DNA of 64,000 bases from Bradyrhizobium campsiandrae (GTDB taxonomy: Bacteria > Pseudomonadota > Alphaproteobacteria > Rhizobiales > Xanthobacteraceae). Both the position numbers and the translations under genes were made by a program. Numbering within the stretch: position 1 is the first letter of the stretch; each line of letters opens with the position of its first letter. The stretch is taken from the NCBI RefSeq assembly GCF_014529705.1, contig NZ_JAANIH010000036.1, positions 1 through 64,000 on the forward strand. Direction: 5' to 3'. Positions 25,988-35,199 of this stretch are shown piece by piece. The notes beneath the pieces are model-generated. The model was given only the letters and a program-made list of their open reading frames with translations, was not told the origin of the DNA and searched no databases.

Positions 25988-26905
25988 ATGCTGCTCGTCG
26001 TCGAACAGTTCCTGAACGGATTGCAGTTCGGCCTGCTGCTGTTTCTGCTTGCCGCCGGCCTGACGCTGGTGTTCGGGATCATGGATCTCGTCAACCTCGC
26101 GCACGGCTCGCTCTACATGATGGGGGCCTATTTCGCCGCGACCTTCGCGGCGTGGACCGGCAGCTTCCTGCTCGGCGCGCTGCTGGCGTTAGGGGCGACG
26201 CTCGTGCTCGGCATCGTGCTGGAGATGAGCGCGCTGCGGCATCTCTACGGCCGCGACCATCTCGATCATGTGCTCGCGACCTTCGGCCTGATCCTGTTCT
26301 TCAACGAAGCGGTGCGGCTGATCTGGGGGCCGGCCGGTCTCGCATTGCCGCTGCCGGCCTGGCTCACCGTGCCGGTGCCGATCCTGCCCGGCATTCACTA
26401 TCCCGCCTATCGCCTTGCGATCATCATCGTGGCGCTATTGGTGGCCCTCCTGCTCTATCTCGGCGTGATGCGCACCCGCATCGGCATGTTGATCCGCGCC
26501 GGCGCCTCCAACCGCGAGATGATCGGCGCGCTCGGCATCAACATCAAGCTGCTCTACACGCTGGTGTTCGGCCTTGGCGCGGCGCTCGCCGGTCTTGCCG
26601 GCCTGATGCAGGCGCCGATCCTCACCGTGCAAATCGGCATGGGTGAGAACATCCTGATCCTCGCTTTCGTCATCATCGTGATCGGCGGCATCGGCTCGAT
26701 CCGGGGCGCCTTCCTGGCCGCGATCTTCGTCGGCATGATCGACACGCTCGGCCGCGCCTTCCTGCCCAATCTGCTGCGGCAGGTCTTGAGCGGCGCCGCT
26801 GCCTCCACCGCCGCGCCCGCACTGTCCTCCATGCTGATCTACCTGTTGATGGCGATCGTGCTGGTGGTGCGGCCGGAGGGGCTGTTTCCGGCCCATCGCC
26901 GATGA
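25988..26905 (+). CDS. livH: LIV-type ABC transporter permease LivH (second system)
   Basis: A 305-residue permease with about eight membrane segments and the hallmark AAGLTLVFGIMDLVNLAHGS; SVR-type coupling residues are seen around RAGASNREMIGALGIN. It is the first gene of a four-gene operon without a binding-protein gene. The operon follows a TGCA array shared with boxC, so benzoate or a related aromatic acid is the most likely cargo. GAGAG precedes ATG 25988. Confidence 0.92.
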   Translation: MLLVVEQFLNGLQFGLLLFLLAAGLTLVFGIMDLVNLAHGSLYMMGAYFAATFAAWTGSFLLGALLALGATLVLGIVLEMSALRHLYGRDHLDHVLATFGLILFFNEAVRLIWGPAGLALPLPAWLTVPVPILPGIHYPAYRLAIIIVALLVALLLYLGVMRTRIGMLIRAGASNREMIGALGINIKLLYTLVFGLGAALAGLAGLMQAPILTVQIGMGENILILAFVIIVIGGIGSIRGAFLAAIFVGMIDTLGRAFLPNLLRQVLSGAAASTAAPALSSMLIYLLMAIVLVVRPEGLFPAHRR

Positions 26906-26918
26906 AGAGCCTGCGTCG

Positions 26919-27863
26919 ATGAAGGGTTTGAGCGTGAGCAAGATCGTCACGGCCCTGATGCTGGCGGGCCTCGCGCTGCTGCCGCTCTATTCGTATCTGT
27001 CCGGCAATATCTTCATCCTGACGCTGTTCACCCGCATCGTGATCCTGGCGCTGGCAGCGGCCAGCCTCAACCTCATCATGGGCTTTGGCGGCATGATGAG
27101 CTTTGGCCACGCCGCCTATCTCGGCATCGGCGGCTATGCCGTGGGCATGCTCGCGCAGGAAGGCGTCGGCTCCGGCTGGATTCAGTTTCCGGTCGCGCTC
27201 GCGGCTTCCGCTACTTACGCGCTCGTGATCGGCGCGCTGTCGTTGCGTACCCGCGGCGTCTATTTCATCATGATCACGCTCGCTTTCGCGCAGATGGCCT
27301 ATTACGTCGCCTCGGGTCTGGCGCGCTATGGCGGCGATGACGGACTCACCGTCTACAAGCGCAGCGATTTCTCCGGCCTGATCAACCTGGGCAACCGTAC
27401 GCAGTTCTATTATCTCTGCCTGGCCTGCCTGTTCGGCGTGATCTTCCTGATCTGGCGTATCGTCAATTCGCGCTTCGGTCTCGTCGTGCAGGGCCTGCGC
27501 TCCAACGAGCAGCGCATGCAGGCGATCGGCTTTCCGGCCAAGCGCTACCAGCTGGTCTGCTTCGTCATCTCAGGGACGATGTGCGGCCTCGCCGGCGCGC
27601 TGCTCGCCAACAACACCGATTTCGTCAGCCCCGCCGTGATGTACTGGACCCGCTCCGGTGACCTCATGGTGATGGTGATCCTGGGTGGGATGGGCACGCT
27701 GTTCGGCCCGGTCATGGGCGCGGTGGTCTATCTGCTGCTGGAAGAGGTCCTGTCGCAGATCACCGAATATTGGGCGTTGATCATGGGCCCGCTGCTGCTG
27801 TTGATCGTGCTGTTTGGCCGTGGCGGCATCATGGGCCTGCTCGGGAGGGTCGGTCGTGGCTGA
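26919..27863 (+). CDS. livM: LIV-type ABC transporter permease LivM (second system)
   Basis: A 314-residue permease with about nine hydrophobic segments and the LivM hallmark AAASLNLIMGFGGMMSFGHA. It starts 13 bases after livH and its stop overlaps the GTG start of livG. The C-terminal half carries the expected coupling loop (GLRSNEQRMQAIGFPAKRYQ). An in-frame later start (VSKIVTALML) is possible but ATG 26919 gives normal length. Confidence 0.92.
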   Translation: MKGLSVSKIVTALMLAGLALLPLYSYLSGNIFILTLFTRIVILALAAASLNLIMGFGGMMSFGHAAYLGIGGYAVGMLAQEGVGSGWIQFPVALAASATYALVIGALSLRTRGVYFIMITLAFAQMAYYVASGLARYGGDDGLTVYKRSDFSGLINLGNRTQFYYLCLACLFGVIFLIWRIVNSRFGLVVQGLRSNEQRMQAIGFPAKRYQLVCFVISGTMCGLAGALLANNTDFVSPAVMYWTRSGDLMVMVILGGMGTLFGPVMGAVVYLLLEEVLSQITEYWALIMGPLLLLIVLFGRGGIMGLLGRVGRG

Positions 27864-28615
27864 ACCTCTGCTCCGCGTCGAAAAGCTGGTGCGTCGCTTC
27901 GGCGGCATCACCGCGACCGACAATGTCTCGCTCGACGTCGCGGCGGGAGAGCTGCACGCCATCATCGGCCCGAACGGCGCCGGCAAGACCACGCTGATCA
28001 GCCAGCTGACCGGACATCTCGCGCCGCACGCGGGAAGCGTCTCGCTGGGTGGCCGCGATATCACTTACCTGCCGGCCTATCGCCGCTGCGCGCTGGGCCT
28101 CGCCCGCTCGTTCCAGATCACCTCGCTGCTGCTCGACTTCACCGCCGCCGACAATGTCGCACTGGCGGCGCAGGCGCATGCTGGCACCTCGTTCCGCTTC
28201 TTCGCCAATGCGCGCAAGGAGAAGGGCCTCCGCGATGCCGCGCATGCCGCGCTCGATCGCGTCGGTCTTGCCCATCGCGCCGATGTGCTGGTGTCGAAGC
28301 TGAGCCATGGCGAGCGGCGCCAGGTCGAGCTCGCGGTCGCACTCGCCAGCAAACCGAAGATACTGCTGCTCGACGAGCCGATGGCCGGTCTCGGCGTCAC
28401 CGAATCCCAGGGCATGGTAAAACTCCTGCAGGAGCTGCGCAAGGAGGTCTCGATCGTGCTGGTCGAGCACGACATGCCGGCGGTGTTCGCGCTGGCCGAC
28501 CGCATTTCGGTGCTGGTCTATGGCCGCGTCATCGCCTCCGGCGATCCCGACGCGATCCGCGCCAACGAGGACGTCAAGCGCGCCTATCTCGGCGACCAGC
28601 ATGTGGTGACACACC

Positions 28616-28623
<8 letters not shown>
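27856..28623 (+). CDS. livG: LIV-type ABC transporter ATP-binding protein LivG (second system)
   Basis: A 255-residue ABC ATPase with Walker A GPNGAGKTT, the segment GLARSFQITSLLLDF, signature LSHGERRQVELAVAL, Walker B ILLLDEPMAGLG and the C-terminal KRAYLGD. The GTG start at 27856 overlaps the livM stop (GTGGCTGA), with GGGAGG upstream. A longer frame from 27814 would bury its first residues in livM and lacks family similarity. Confidence 0.92.
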
Positions 28624-29344
<721 letters not shown>

Positions 29345-29357
29345 CCCTCGCTCTCCA

Positions 29358-29436
29358 CGTCATTGCGAGCGTAACGAAGCAATCCAGAATCTCTCCGCGG
29401 TGGCAGTCTGGATTGTTTCGCTACGCGCGCAATGAG
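29358..29436. repeat. Dispersed imperfect palindrome (CATTGCGAG family)
   Basis: Arms GTCATTGCGAGCGTAACGAA and CGCTACGCGCGCAATGAGG enclose AATCCAGA and its complement TCTGGATT. It belongs to the same family as 14804-14887 and 33615-33702. It lies at the convergent ends of livF and the small exported-protein gene, where it may act as a bidirectional 3'-end structure. Confidence 0.8.
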
Positions 29437-29452
29437 GAAAGAGCGACGGCTC

Positions 29453-29806
29453 TCACCAATAAATCCCGTGCCGATGCAACTCGCGGATTACGCGTGCTTC
29501 GGTAGACGGCTCGTGATGCTTCGGCTTGGACGTCTCGGCAATCGGCCGAGCGAGCGTCGCGACCGGCGCGGTAGCGGTTTGCGTTGGCGTGGCCGGAAGC
29601 GTTGGAGCCGGCGTGGTCGTCGCCGTCTGCACATTTGCGGGCGGCGCCTCGGTCGGAGCCTGCGTGGCCTGCGGCGGAGCCGTCGTCGCCGGCTGCTCGG
29701 CCGCCTGGCTCGCATTGGTCGCGGCAAGGCTCAGGCTCCGCGAACCGCCGGCATAAGCCTGGCTCGCCAACAGCGACAATGTCGCGATCAGGATCAGCTT
29801 GCGCAT
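29453..29806 (-). CDS. Small exported Ala/Pro/Thr-rich protein
   Basis: A 117-residue protein with signal peptide MRKLILIATLSLLASQAYA, then a low-complexity region dominated by Ala, Pro, Thr and Gln (for example TTTPAPTLPATPTQTATAPV) and a short conserved-looking C-terminus VIRELHRHGIYW. No catalytic domain is seen. ATG 29806 has AAGGGGA at ideal spacing; a start at 29821 would consume it. Such proteins are common periplasmic or surface-linked unknowns in Bradyrhizobium. The function is not recognised. Confidence 0.65.
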   Translation of the reverse strand: MRKLILIATLSLLASQAYAGGSRSLSLAATNASQAAEQPATTAPPQATQAPTEAPPANVQTATTTPAPTLPATPTQTATAPVATLARPIAETSKPKHHEPSTEARVIRELHRHGIYW

Positions 29807-30123
29807 GAAAATCCCCTTCATTCGGTCAATCCGTCTGACCTGACTTGCGGGCCGTCAGCGGGCGAGACGGTGTGTGCCGATTTCGATCAGGGTGGTCCGG
29901 CAGGACAGGCGATAGATCAGACTGAACAATTGACCCAACATGATCGAACTCCATTGTTGATCATGGACACGTACGCTAGCCCCCGCATCTTTCCGGGGTT
30001 TTTCGAGGAGTGCGGAAAATGGCTTCATCCGGCCGCGTCTCGATGTCGTCGGACGGGGCGCGGCGAAACCGCCTCACGGGGGTGTGAGACGTGAGTGAAA
30101 TACGCCCGTTGACGCTTCCAAAT

Positions 30124-30166
30124 TATCGGGATATCCCTTCTATCAGAATATCGGGATATCCCGATA
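30124..30166. promoter_or_regulatory. Tandem palindromic operators upstream of marR-MFS
   Basis: TATCGGGATATCCCGATA (30149-30166) is a perfect 18-bp palindrome. An imperfect copy beginning TATCGGGATATCCC lies at 30124-30141, with centres 25 bases apart. They end 11 bases before the MarR start codon, a typical autorepressor layout. Confidence 0.8.
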
Positions 30167-30176
30167 ATGGGGCGTG

Positions 30177-30665
30177 ATGGCTGAGCAAGAGCTGCCTGTT
30201 GTCGAACGAAACCGTTGTAACTGCGCGGCCTTGCGCAAGGCATCGCGGCACATGACGCTGTTCTACGACGCTGCCCTGGAGCCCTCGGGCCTCCGTTCCA
30301 CGCAATACGCCCTTCTCACCGAAATCCATCGCCGCGGCGACGCTCCGCCGTCGATTGGCGACCTCGCCGAGGCGCTGGTGATCGACCAGTCCACCATCGG
30401 CCAGAACCTGCGCCCGCTCCAGCGCGACGGTCTGGTCACGCTAGAGCGCGATGAGGTCGATCGTCGGAGCCGCCTGGTCAAGCTGACACGGGCGGGGCGC
30501 ACGCGCCTTGCCGATGCGCGGCCGCTCTGGCTCGCGGCGCAGGAGACATTCGAAAATGGGTTCGGCAAGCGTGCTGCCGCCGAGCTGCGAAACGTTCTCG
30601 CCGGCATCGCCGGCGATCCCTCGCTGACGGTCGACCGCACCAGAACTCCGACGGAAAAGGCATAG
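30177..30665 (+). CDS. MarR-family regulator of the adjacent efflux pump
   Basis: A 162-residue MarR protein with helix-turn-helix IGDLAEALVIDQSTIGQNL and wing VDRRSRLVKLTRAG. Cys residues at the N-terminus (RNRCNCAAL) could make it redox or metal sensitive, but this is speculative. It is 3 bases ahead of a DHA2 efflux gene and preceded by strong palindromes, so it probably represses itself and the pump until an inhibitor binds. ATG 30177 is chosen over GTG 30174. Confidence 0.9.
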   Translation: MAEQELPVVERNRCNCAALRKASRHMTLFYDAALEPSGLRSTQYALLTEIHRRGDAPPSIGDLAEALVIDQSTIGQNLRPLQRDGLVTLERDEVDRRSRLVKLTRAGRTRLADARPLWLAAQETFENGFGKRAAAELRNVLAGIAGDPSLTVDRTRTPTEKA

Positions 30666-30668
30666 TCC

Positions 30669-32120
30669 ATGAACAGTCTCGACCGCGGCGCCTTTGTGCG
30701 CGCGATGCCGCTTGACGACCTCGCGCAGCCGCCAAAGCCCCGCAAGGCGACATCGCCGAACATGGTTCTGGCAATCGTCTGCGTCGGCATCTGCCTTGCC
30801 AATCTCGACCTCTTCATCGTCAATGTCGCGCTGCCCAGCATCGGGCAGGAATTCAAGGGCGCTTCGCTCGACGACATGTCGTGGGTGCTGAACGGCTACG
30901 CCATCGCCTATGCAGCGCTGCTGGTGTTCTTCGGCCGGCTGGCCGAGCGCCACCGCCGCAATCTCAGCTTCCTGCTGGGCGTCGGCCTCTTCACCGTCGC
31001 CTCCGCGGCGTGCGCTGCCGCCAACAATGTCGCGATTCTCACCGCGTTCCGTCTCGTACAGGCCGCTGGCGCCGCGCTGATGACGCCGACCTCGCTCGGT
31101 CTGTTGCTGGCGGTGTTCGCGCCGGAGAAGCGCGGCGGCGCGGTGCGGACCTGGACGGCGATCGGCGGCCTCGCCGCAGCGCTCGGACCGGTCGTCGGCG
31201 GTGTGCTGGTCGCCGTCAACTGGCGCTGGATCTTCTTCGTCAACGTGCCGATCGGCCTCATTGCCCTGGTGATCGGCTGGTGGAAGCTTCCGGAGATCGA
31301 GGGCCATGACGCACCCCGCCCGAGATTCCTCGACGCTTTGCTGGTGACGGCCGGCATCGGCGCGCTCGTCTTCGCCATCGTCAAGGTCAGCGATTGGGGC
31401 CTGCGCGCGCCGGCGATCGGCTACAGCTTTGCGGCCGCCGCGATCCTGCTGGCGGTGTTCGTCTGGCGCTGCTTCCGCCTCGAAAATCCCTTCATCGATC
31501 TGGCGCTGTTTCGCAATAGTCCATTCACCGGCGCCGCTCTGGTGATGGCGCCCTATTCGGCCGCCTTCGGCGCCATGCTGCTTTCCGTCGCGCTGTGGGA
31601 GCAGACGGCCTGGGGCTGGTCGGCGTTGCAGACGGGCCTCGCGATCGCGCCGGGACCGCTGATGGTGCCGATCACCTCGCTGCTGTTCGCCGGGCGCCTG
31701 ATCGCGCGGTTCGGCGCCGCGCCGGTCGTCACCGCAGGAATCGTGGTGTTCGCGGCCGGTCTGGTCGCCTGGGCAACCCTGATCGGGCCCGAGCCGCATC
31801 CGGCCTTTGTGATCCTCGGCATGATCCCGACCGGCATCGGCGTCGGATTGACGTTCCCGACCTTGATGGGCGTCAGCGCCGCCAGCCTGCCACCTTCGTC
31901 ATTCGCGACCGGCTCCGGCGTGATCAACATGATCCGTCAGGCCGCGCTTGCGGTCGGCGTCGCGATCTTCGTCGCCATCATCGGCTCGCCGTCGACGCTG
32001 CCGGAGCGCCTCGTGGCGTTCCAGCGCGGATGGTGGGTGATGGTCGCGATCGTCGCGCTTGGTCTCGTGCCGACCTATCTGTACCTCAGGCAGAAGCCCA
32101 AGGCGCCTTCGGCCCCGTGA
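30669..32120 (+). CDS. DHA2-family MFS drug/solute efflux transporter
   Basis: A 483-residue transporter with 14 predicted membrane helices. Family motifs seen are LDLFIVNVALPSIGQEF in helix 1 (DHA2 motif D1-like), GRLAERHRRN in loop 2-3 (motif A) and GPVVGGVLV in helix 5 (motif C). It would export toxic organic compounds using the proton gradient. The marR gene 3 bases upstream suggests induction by an aromatic acid or similar, fitting the catabolic surroundings, but the substrate is not determined. Confidence 0.9.
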   Translation: MNSLDRGAFVRAMPLDDLAQPPKPRKATSPNMVLAIVCVGICLANLDLFIVNVALPSIGQEFKGASLDDMSWVLNGYAIAYAALLVFFGRLAERHRRNLSFLLGVGLFTVASAACAAANNVAILTAFRLVQAAGAALMTPTSLGLLLAVFAPEKRGGAVRTWTAIGGLAAALGPVVGGVLVAVNWRWIFFVNVPIGLIALVIGWWKLPEIEGHDAPRPRFLDALLVTAGIGALVFAIVKVSDWGLRAPAIGYSFAAAAILLAVFVWRCFRLENPFIDLALFRNSPFTGAALVMAPYSAAFGAMLLSVALWEQTAWGWSALQTGLAIAPGPLMVPITSLLFAGRLIARFGAAPVVTAGIVVFAAGLVAWATLIGPEPHPAFVILGMIPTGIGVGLTFPTLMGVSAASLPPSSFATGSGVINMIRQAALAVGVAIFVAIIGSPSTLPERLVAFQRGWWVMVAIVALGLVPTYLYLRQKPKAPSAP

Positions 32121-33557
32121 TCAGAAAATCTCGAAATATTCGCGGTGCTCCCAATCGGTCACCTCCGACAGGAAGCGGTCGATCTCGGCGTTCTTGATAT
32201 GGGTGTAATAGTCGACGAACTCGGCGCCGAACTTGTCGCGGAAGAACGGGTCGTCCTTCAGCGCCGAGACCGCGTCGCGCAGCGATTTCGGCAGCAGCGG
32301 CGCCTTGGTCTCGTAGGGCGTGTCGGCGGAGGGGCCGGGATCGAGCTTGCGGTCGACGCCATCGAGGCCCGAGAGGATCTGCGCGGCCATATAGAGGTAG
32401 GGATTGGCTGCGGGTTCACCGACGCGGTTTTCGAGGCGCGTCGCGGCATCGCCTGCGCCGCCGAGCACGCGGATCATCACGCCTCTGTTGTCGCGGCCCC
32501 AGATCGCGCGGTCCGGCGCCAGCGAATAGGAGCGGTAGCGCTTGTAGCCGTTGATGGTCGGGGTGGTGAACATTGTCGCTGCGCGGGCGTGGTCCAGCAG
32601 CCCGGCAAGATAGGCGCGCCCGAACTCGCTGAGCGGCTGGCCGGTCTCCCTGGCCATGAACAGATTGTCGCCGCTCGCGCGCGAGACGATCGATTGATGC
32701 AGGTGCCAGCCGCTGGCGAACACATTCGGCAGTTTCGGCCGGCACATGAAGGTGGCGTGATAGCCGTGCCGGCGCGCAATCTGCTTCACGGCCGAGCGGA
32801 ACAGCACCATGTTGTCGGCCGGCTCCAGGCCCTTCCTGGGCGCGAAGGTGAATTCGCACTGGCTCGGTCCGAACTCGACCTCGACCGAGCGCAGGGGCAG
32901 CCCGAGCGCGACGATGTCGCGGCGCAGGATCTCCAGCACCGGCTCCATCTGATCGAAGCGCTGCTCGGTGAGATATTGATAGCCATGGCTGAGCAGGCTC
33001 ACCGAGGGCGGCGTGCCGGGCTGGCCGGCGTCCTCGGGGCGCATATGCGGATCGTCCAGCTTGAAAATGTGGAATTCGACCTCGAGCCCCGCGACGAAAT
33101 CGTGGCCGCGGCCAGCAAGCTCATCAAGCACCTTGCGATAGAGCCCGCGCGTCGCGAACGGCACCGGGCGGCCGTCGCCAAAATAGAGATCGCACAGCAC
33201 CCAGCCCGTCGTCGGCGCCCAGGGCAGCACGCGAAACGTGGTGGGATCAGCGACCATCAGCACGTCGGCCGCGCCTTCCATCTCTTTCATGCCGAAGCCG
33301 CCGCCCGACGTGAACACCGGAAATACCGTGCGGTGCGAGGTGTCCTTGGCGAGCATGGTGGTGGTGATGGAGCAGCCGCTTTCCAGCGCTGCGATCGCTT
33401 CCGAGGCGATGATGGTCTTGCCGCGCAGGATGCCGTGCTGATCGGGGAAGGCGAGGCGGATGACCTCGAGGTTCTTGTCCTCGACGATGCGGCGCATCCG
33501 CGCTGCCGCGTCCGCCTGCTCATCCGACCACAGCGCATGACGCGCGACGAAAGTCAC
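32121..33557 (-). CDS. Glutamine synthetase-like amide ligase
   Basis: A 478-residue glutamine synthetase-family protein. Recognisable pieces are the beta-grasp region (LPWAPTTGWVLCDLYFGDG), the metal/glutamate motif GLEVEFHIF, EVEFGPSQCEFTF, the NVFASGWHLHQSI ATP/metal segment and the late RLENRVGEPAANPYLY. It differs from GlnA types and fits GlnT or gamma-glutamyl-amine synthetases. GTG 33557 follows GAGGAG. It is co-oriented with and downstream of a Rieske oxygenase; in aniline-type pathways a related enzyme makes the gamma-glutamyl substrate for an oxygenase, so a similar partnership is possible. Confidence 0.82.
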   Translation of the reverse strand: MTFVARHALWSDEQADAAARMRRIVEDKNLEVIRLAFPDQHGILRGKTIIASEAIAALESGCSITTTMLAKDTSHRTVFPVFTSGGGFGMKEMEGAADVLMVADPTTFRVLPWAPTTGWVLCDLYFGDGRPVPFATRGLYRKVLDELAGRGHDFVAGLEVEFHIFKLDDPHMRPEDAGQPGTPPSVSLLSHGYQYLTEQRFDQMEPVLEILRRDIVALGLPLRSVEVEFGPSQCEFTFAPRKGLEPADNMVLFRSAVKQIARRHGYHATFMCRPKLPNVFASGWHLHQSIVSRASGDNLFMARETGQPLSEFGRAYLAGLLDHARAATMFTTPTINGYKRYRSYSLAPDRAIWGRDNRGVMIRVLGGAGDAATRLENRVGEPAANPYLYMAAQILSGLDGVDRKLDPGPSADTPYETKAPLLPKSLRDAVSALKDDPFFRDKFGAEFVDYYTHIKNAEIDRFLSEVTDWEHREYFEIF

Positions 33558-33614
33558 CTCATCTACTCCTCAATCACCGCTGTCCGACATGTGCAAGACA
33601 CCTGCCACATTCTC

Positions 33615-33702
33615 CGTCATTGCGAGGAGCTCTTGCGACGAAGCAATCCAGAATCTTTCCGCGGATGCATTCCTGGCTTGCTTCGCTGCGCTCGCAATGA
33701 CG
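33615..33702. repeat. Dispersed imperfect palindrome (CATTGCGAG family)
   Basis: Starts GTCATTGCGAGGAGCTCTTG and ends TCGCTGCGCTCGCAATGACGG, enclosing GAAGCAATCCAGAATC. It belongs to the same family as 14804-14887 and 29358-29436. Here it lies between two co-oriented genes, so it would be within the transcript if they are co-transcribed. Confidence 0.8.
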
Positions 33703-33726
33703 GTGGAGAGACCGGTACCAAGGCCA

Positions 33727-35085
33727 TCACTCCGCCGCCGTCAGCCGATGCACGTTATCGGCGATCTCCTTCGGCACCGGCGCGGTCCACGGCGCGCCGC
33801 GGCGGCGCTTGACGTCGACTTCCATCCAATAGGTCTCCCAGCCGCGCGTCGGCCCGATCCCGTCCATGGTTGCCGGGCCCTGGATGCTGCGCGCGTTGGC
33901 CTCGTCCAGAAACAGCATCGGCTTCTCGCCGCCCTGGACCTTCTCGATCTCCTGCCGCAGCAGCCGGCGATATTGCACGATTGCCTTGTCGCTCGAGCCG
34001 AGATGCTCCTTGGTGCGGTCCTGGATCGCGCCCATCGATTCCACCGCCCACTGGTCGTGGACGTTGATGTCGTTGCCCATGCCGGTATAGGTCGCGGTCT
34101 GCTGCTCGTGCGGATCGAAGCCGTAATCGTTGGCTTTGTTCTTGCGCGAGATGTAATCCGGCAATTCGTAGAGTTCGAGCCGCTGGTCGCGCATCCTCTT
34201 CTTGTCGACGGGCGTCGTGTAGCTGGTGAAGATCGCGTACCAGTAGCAGTTCTCGTCATCGACGGGCACGTGCCACTGCGTGATCGTCATCTCCGTGCTC
34301 ATGGGAATGACGAAGCCGTGCGGGAACAGCTGGTTGGTAACGCGTACATGAGTGCGCTCCGCATCGATCTCGCGCAGCGCGATCAGCCGCAGGCCGTATT
34401 CGGTGTGCTCGACATTGATGATCGGGCGGTCGTATTCGCGCAAAATCTTCGTCATCGGCAGGTCGCTTCCGGCGGAAGCGCCGCGGAATTGCTTGCCGTA
34501 AGCGGTCGAGGTGTCTTCGTCCTCGAAGAAGCGATGCAGATAGGAGGCGTGCGCGGGATCGATGCCGACTTCGAGCGCCTGCAGCCAATTGCAGGCCATG
34601 TGGCCCTTGAACGCGAAGGTGTGCGTCCCGGGCGCGACGAAGCAATCGATCTCCGGAAAGGCCGGCGGCTCGCCTTCACCGAGATAAGCCCAGAGGATGC
34701 CGCTCTTCTCCACCACCGGATAGGAGCGCTGGCGGATGTTCTGGCAGAGCTTTGAATCCTTCGGCTCGGCTGGCGTCTCGATGCACTGGCCTGATGCGTC
34801 GAACAGCCAGCCATGGAAGGCGCAGCGCAGGCCGCCGTGCTCGAGCCGTCCGAAGGCAAGGTCTGCGCCGCGATGCGCGCAATGACGGTCGATCAGGCCA
34901 TAGCGTCCTTTCTCATCGCGAAACAGCACCAGATTCTCGCCGAGCAGTTTGACGGGACGAATCGGCCGTGCACCTTCCAGTTCATCGACCAGGGCCGCCG
35001 GCTGCCAGTAGCTCCGCATCAGCTTGCCGCAGGGGTCCTTAGGCCCGGTGCGGGTGATCAGATCGTTCTGCTCCTGGCTCATCAT
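33727..35085 (-). CDS. Rieske non-heme iron aromatic oxygenase, large subunit (phthalate 4,5-dioxygenase-like)
   Basis: A 452-residue oxygenase. The Rieske cluster ligands are visible as CAH (Cys69, His71) and CAFH (Cys88, His91). The mononuclear iron site is DPAHASYLH (Asp176, His179, His184), as in phthalate dioxygenase-type large subunits that act as homo-oligomers. No ferredoxin or reductase gene is adjacent, so electrons must come from elsewhere. ATG 35085 is chosen because residues upstream in the open frame belong to the opposite-strand IclR gene. It is divergent from that regulator and upstream of a glutamine synthetase-like gene. The substrate is unknown. Confidence 0.9.
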   Translation of the reverse strand: MMSQEQNDLITRTGPKDPCGKLMRSYWQPAALVDELEGARPIRPVKLLGENLVLFRDEKGRYGLIDRHCAHRGADLAFGRLEHGGLRCAFHGWLFDASGQCIETPAEPKDSKLCQNIRQRSYPVVEKSGILWAYLGEGEPPAFPEIDCFVAPGTHTFAFKGHMACNWLQALEVGIDPAHASYLHRFFEDEDTSTAYGKQFRGASAGSDLPMTKILREYDRPIINVEHTEYGLRLIALREIDAERTHVRVTNQLFPHGFVIPMSTEMTITQWHVPVDDENCYWYAIFTSYTTPVDKKRMRDQRLELYELPDYISRKNKANDYGFDPHEQQTATYTGMGNDINVHDQWAVESMGAIQDRTKEHLGSSDKAIVQYRRLLRQEIEKVQGGEKPMLFLDEANARSIQGPATMDGIGPTRGWETYWMEVDVKRRRGAPWTAPVPKEIADNVHRLTAAE

Positions 35086-35118
35086 GGCGGTCGCGTCCTT
35101 TTCTGGAGAGCGGTTTTG

Positions 35119-35143
35119 TTCGCCTATTGAACGAATGGGCGAA
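35119..35143. promoter_or_regulatory. Inverted repeat between Rieske and IclR genes
   Basis: TTCGCC and GGCGAA arms are separated by 13 bases, and a nested GTTC-N7-GAAC (35118-35132) resembles IclR-family operators. It lies in the 114-base divergent promoter region and is a likely binding site for the IclR regulator at 35200. Confidence 0.6.
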
Positions 35144-35199
35144 TTATGACATGCCTTGAAGCAGCGGCAAGCACTATTTTGCAAGGACCTTCCCGAGCC

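Noticed and set aside
32145..33812. 555-codon open frame on the plus strand
   Set aside because: It is antisense to the glutamine synthetase-like gene and reads into a dispersed palindrome. The translation has no recognisable motif.
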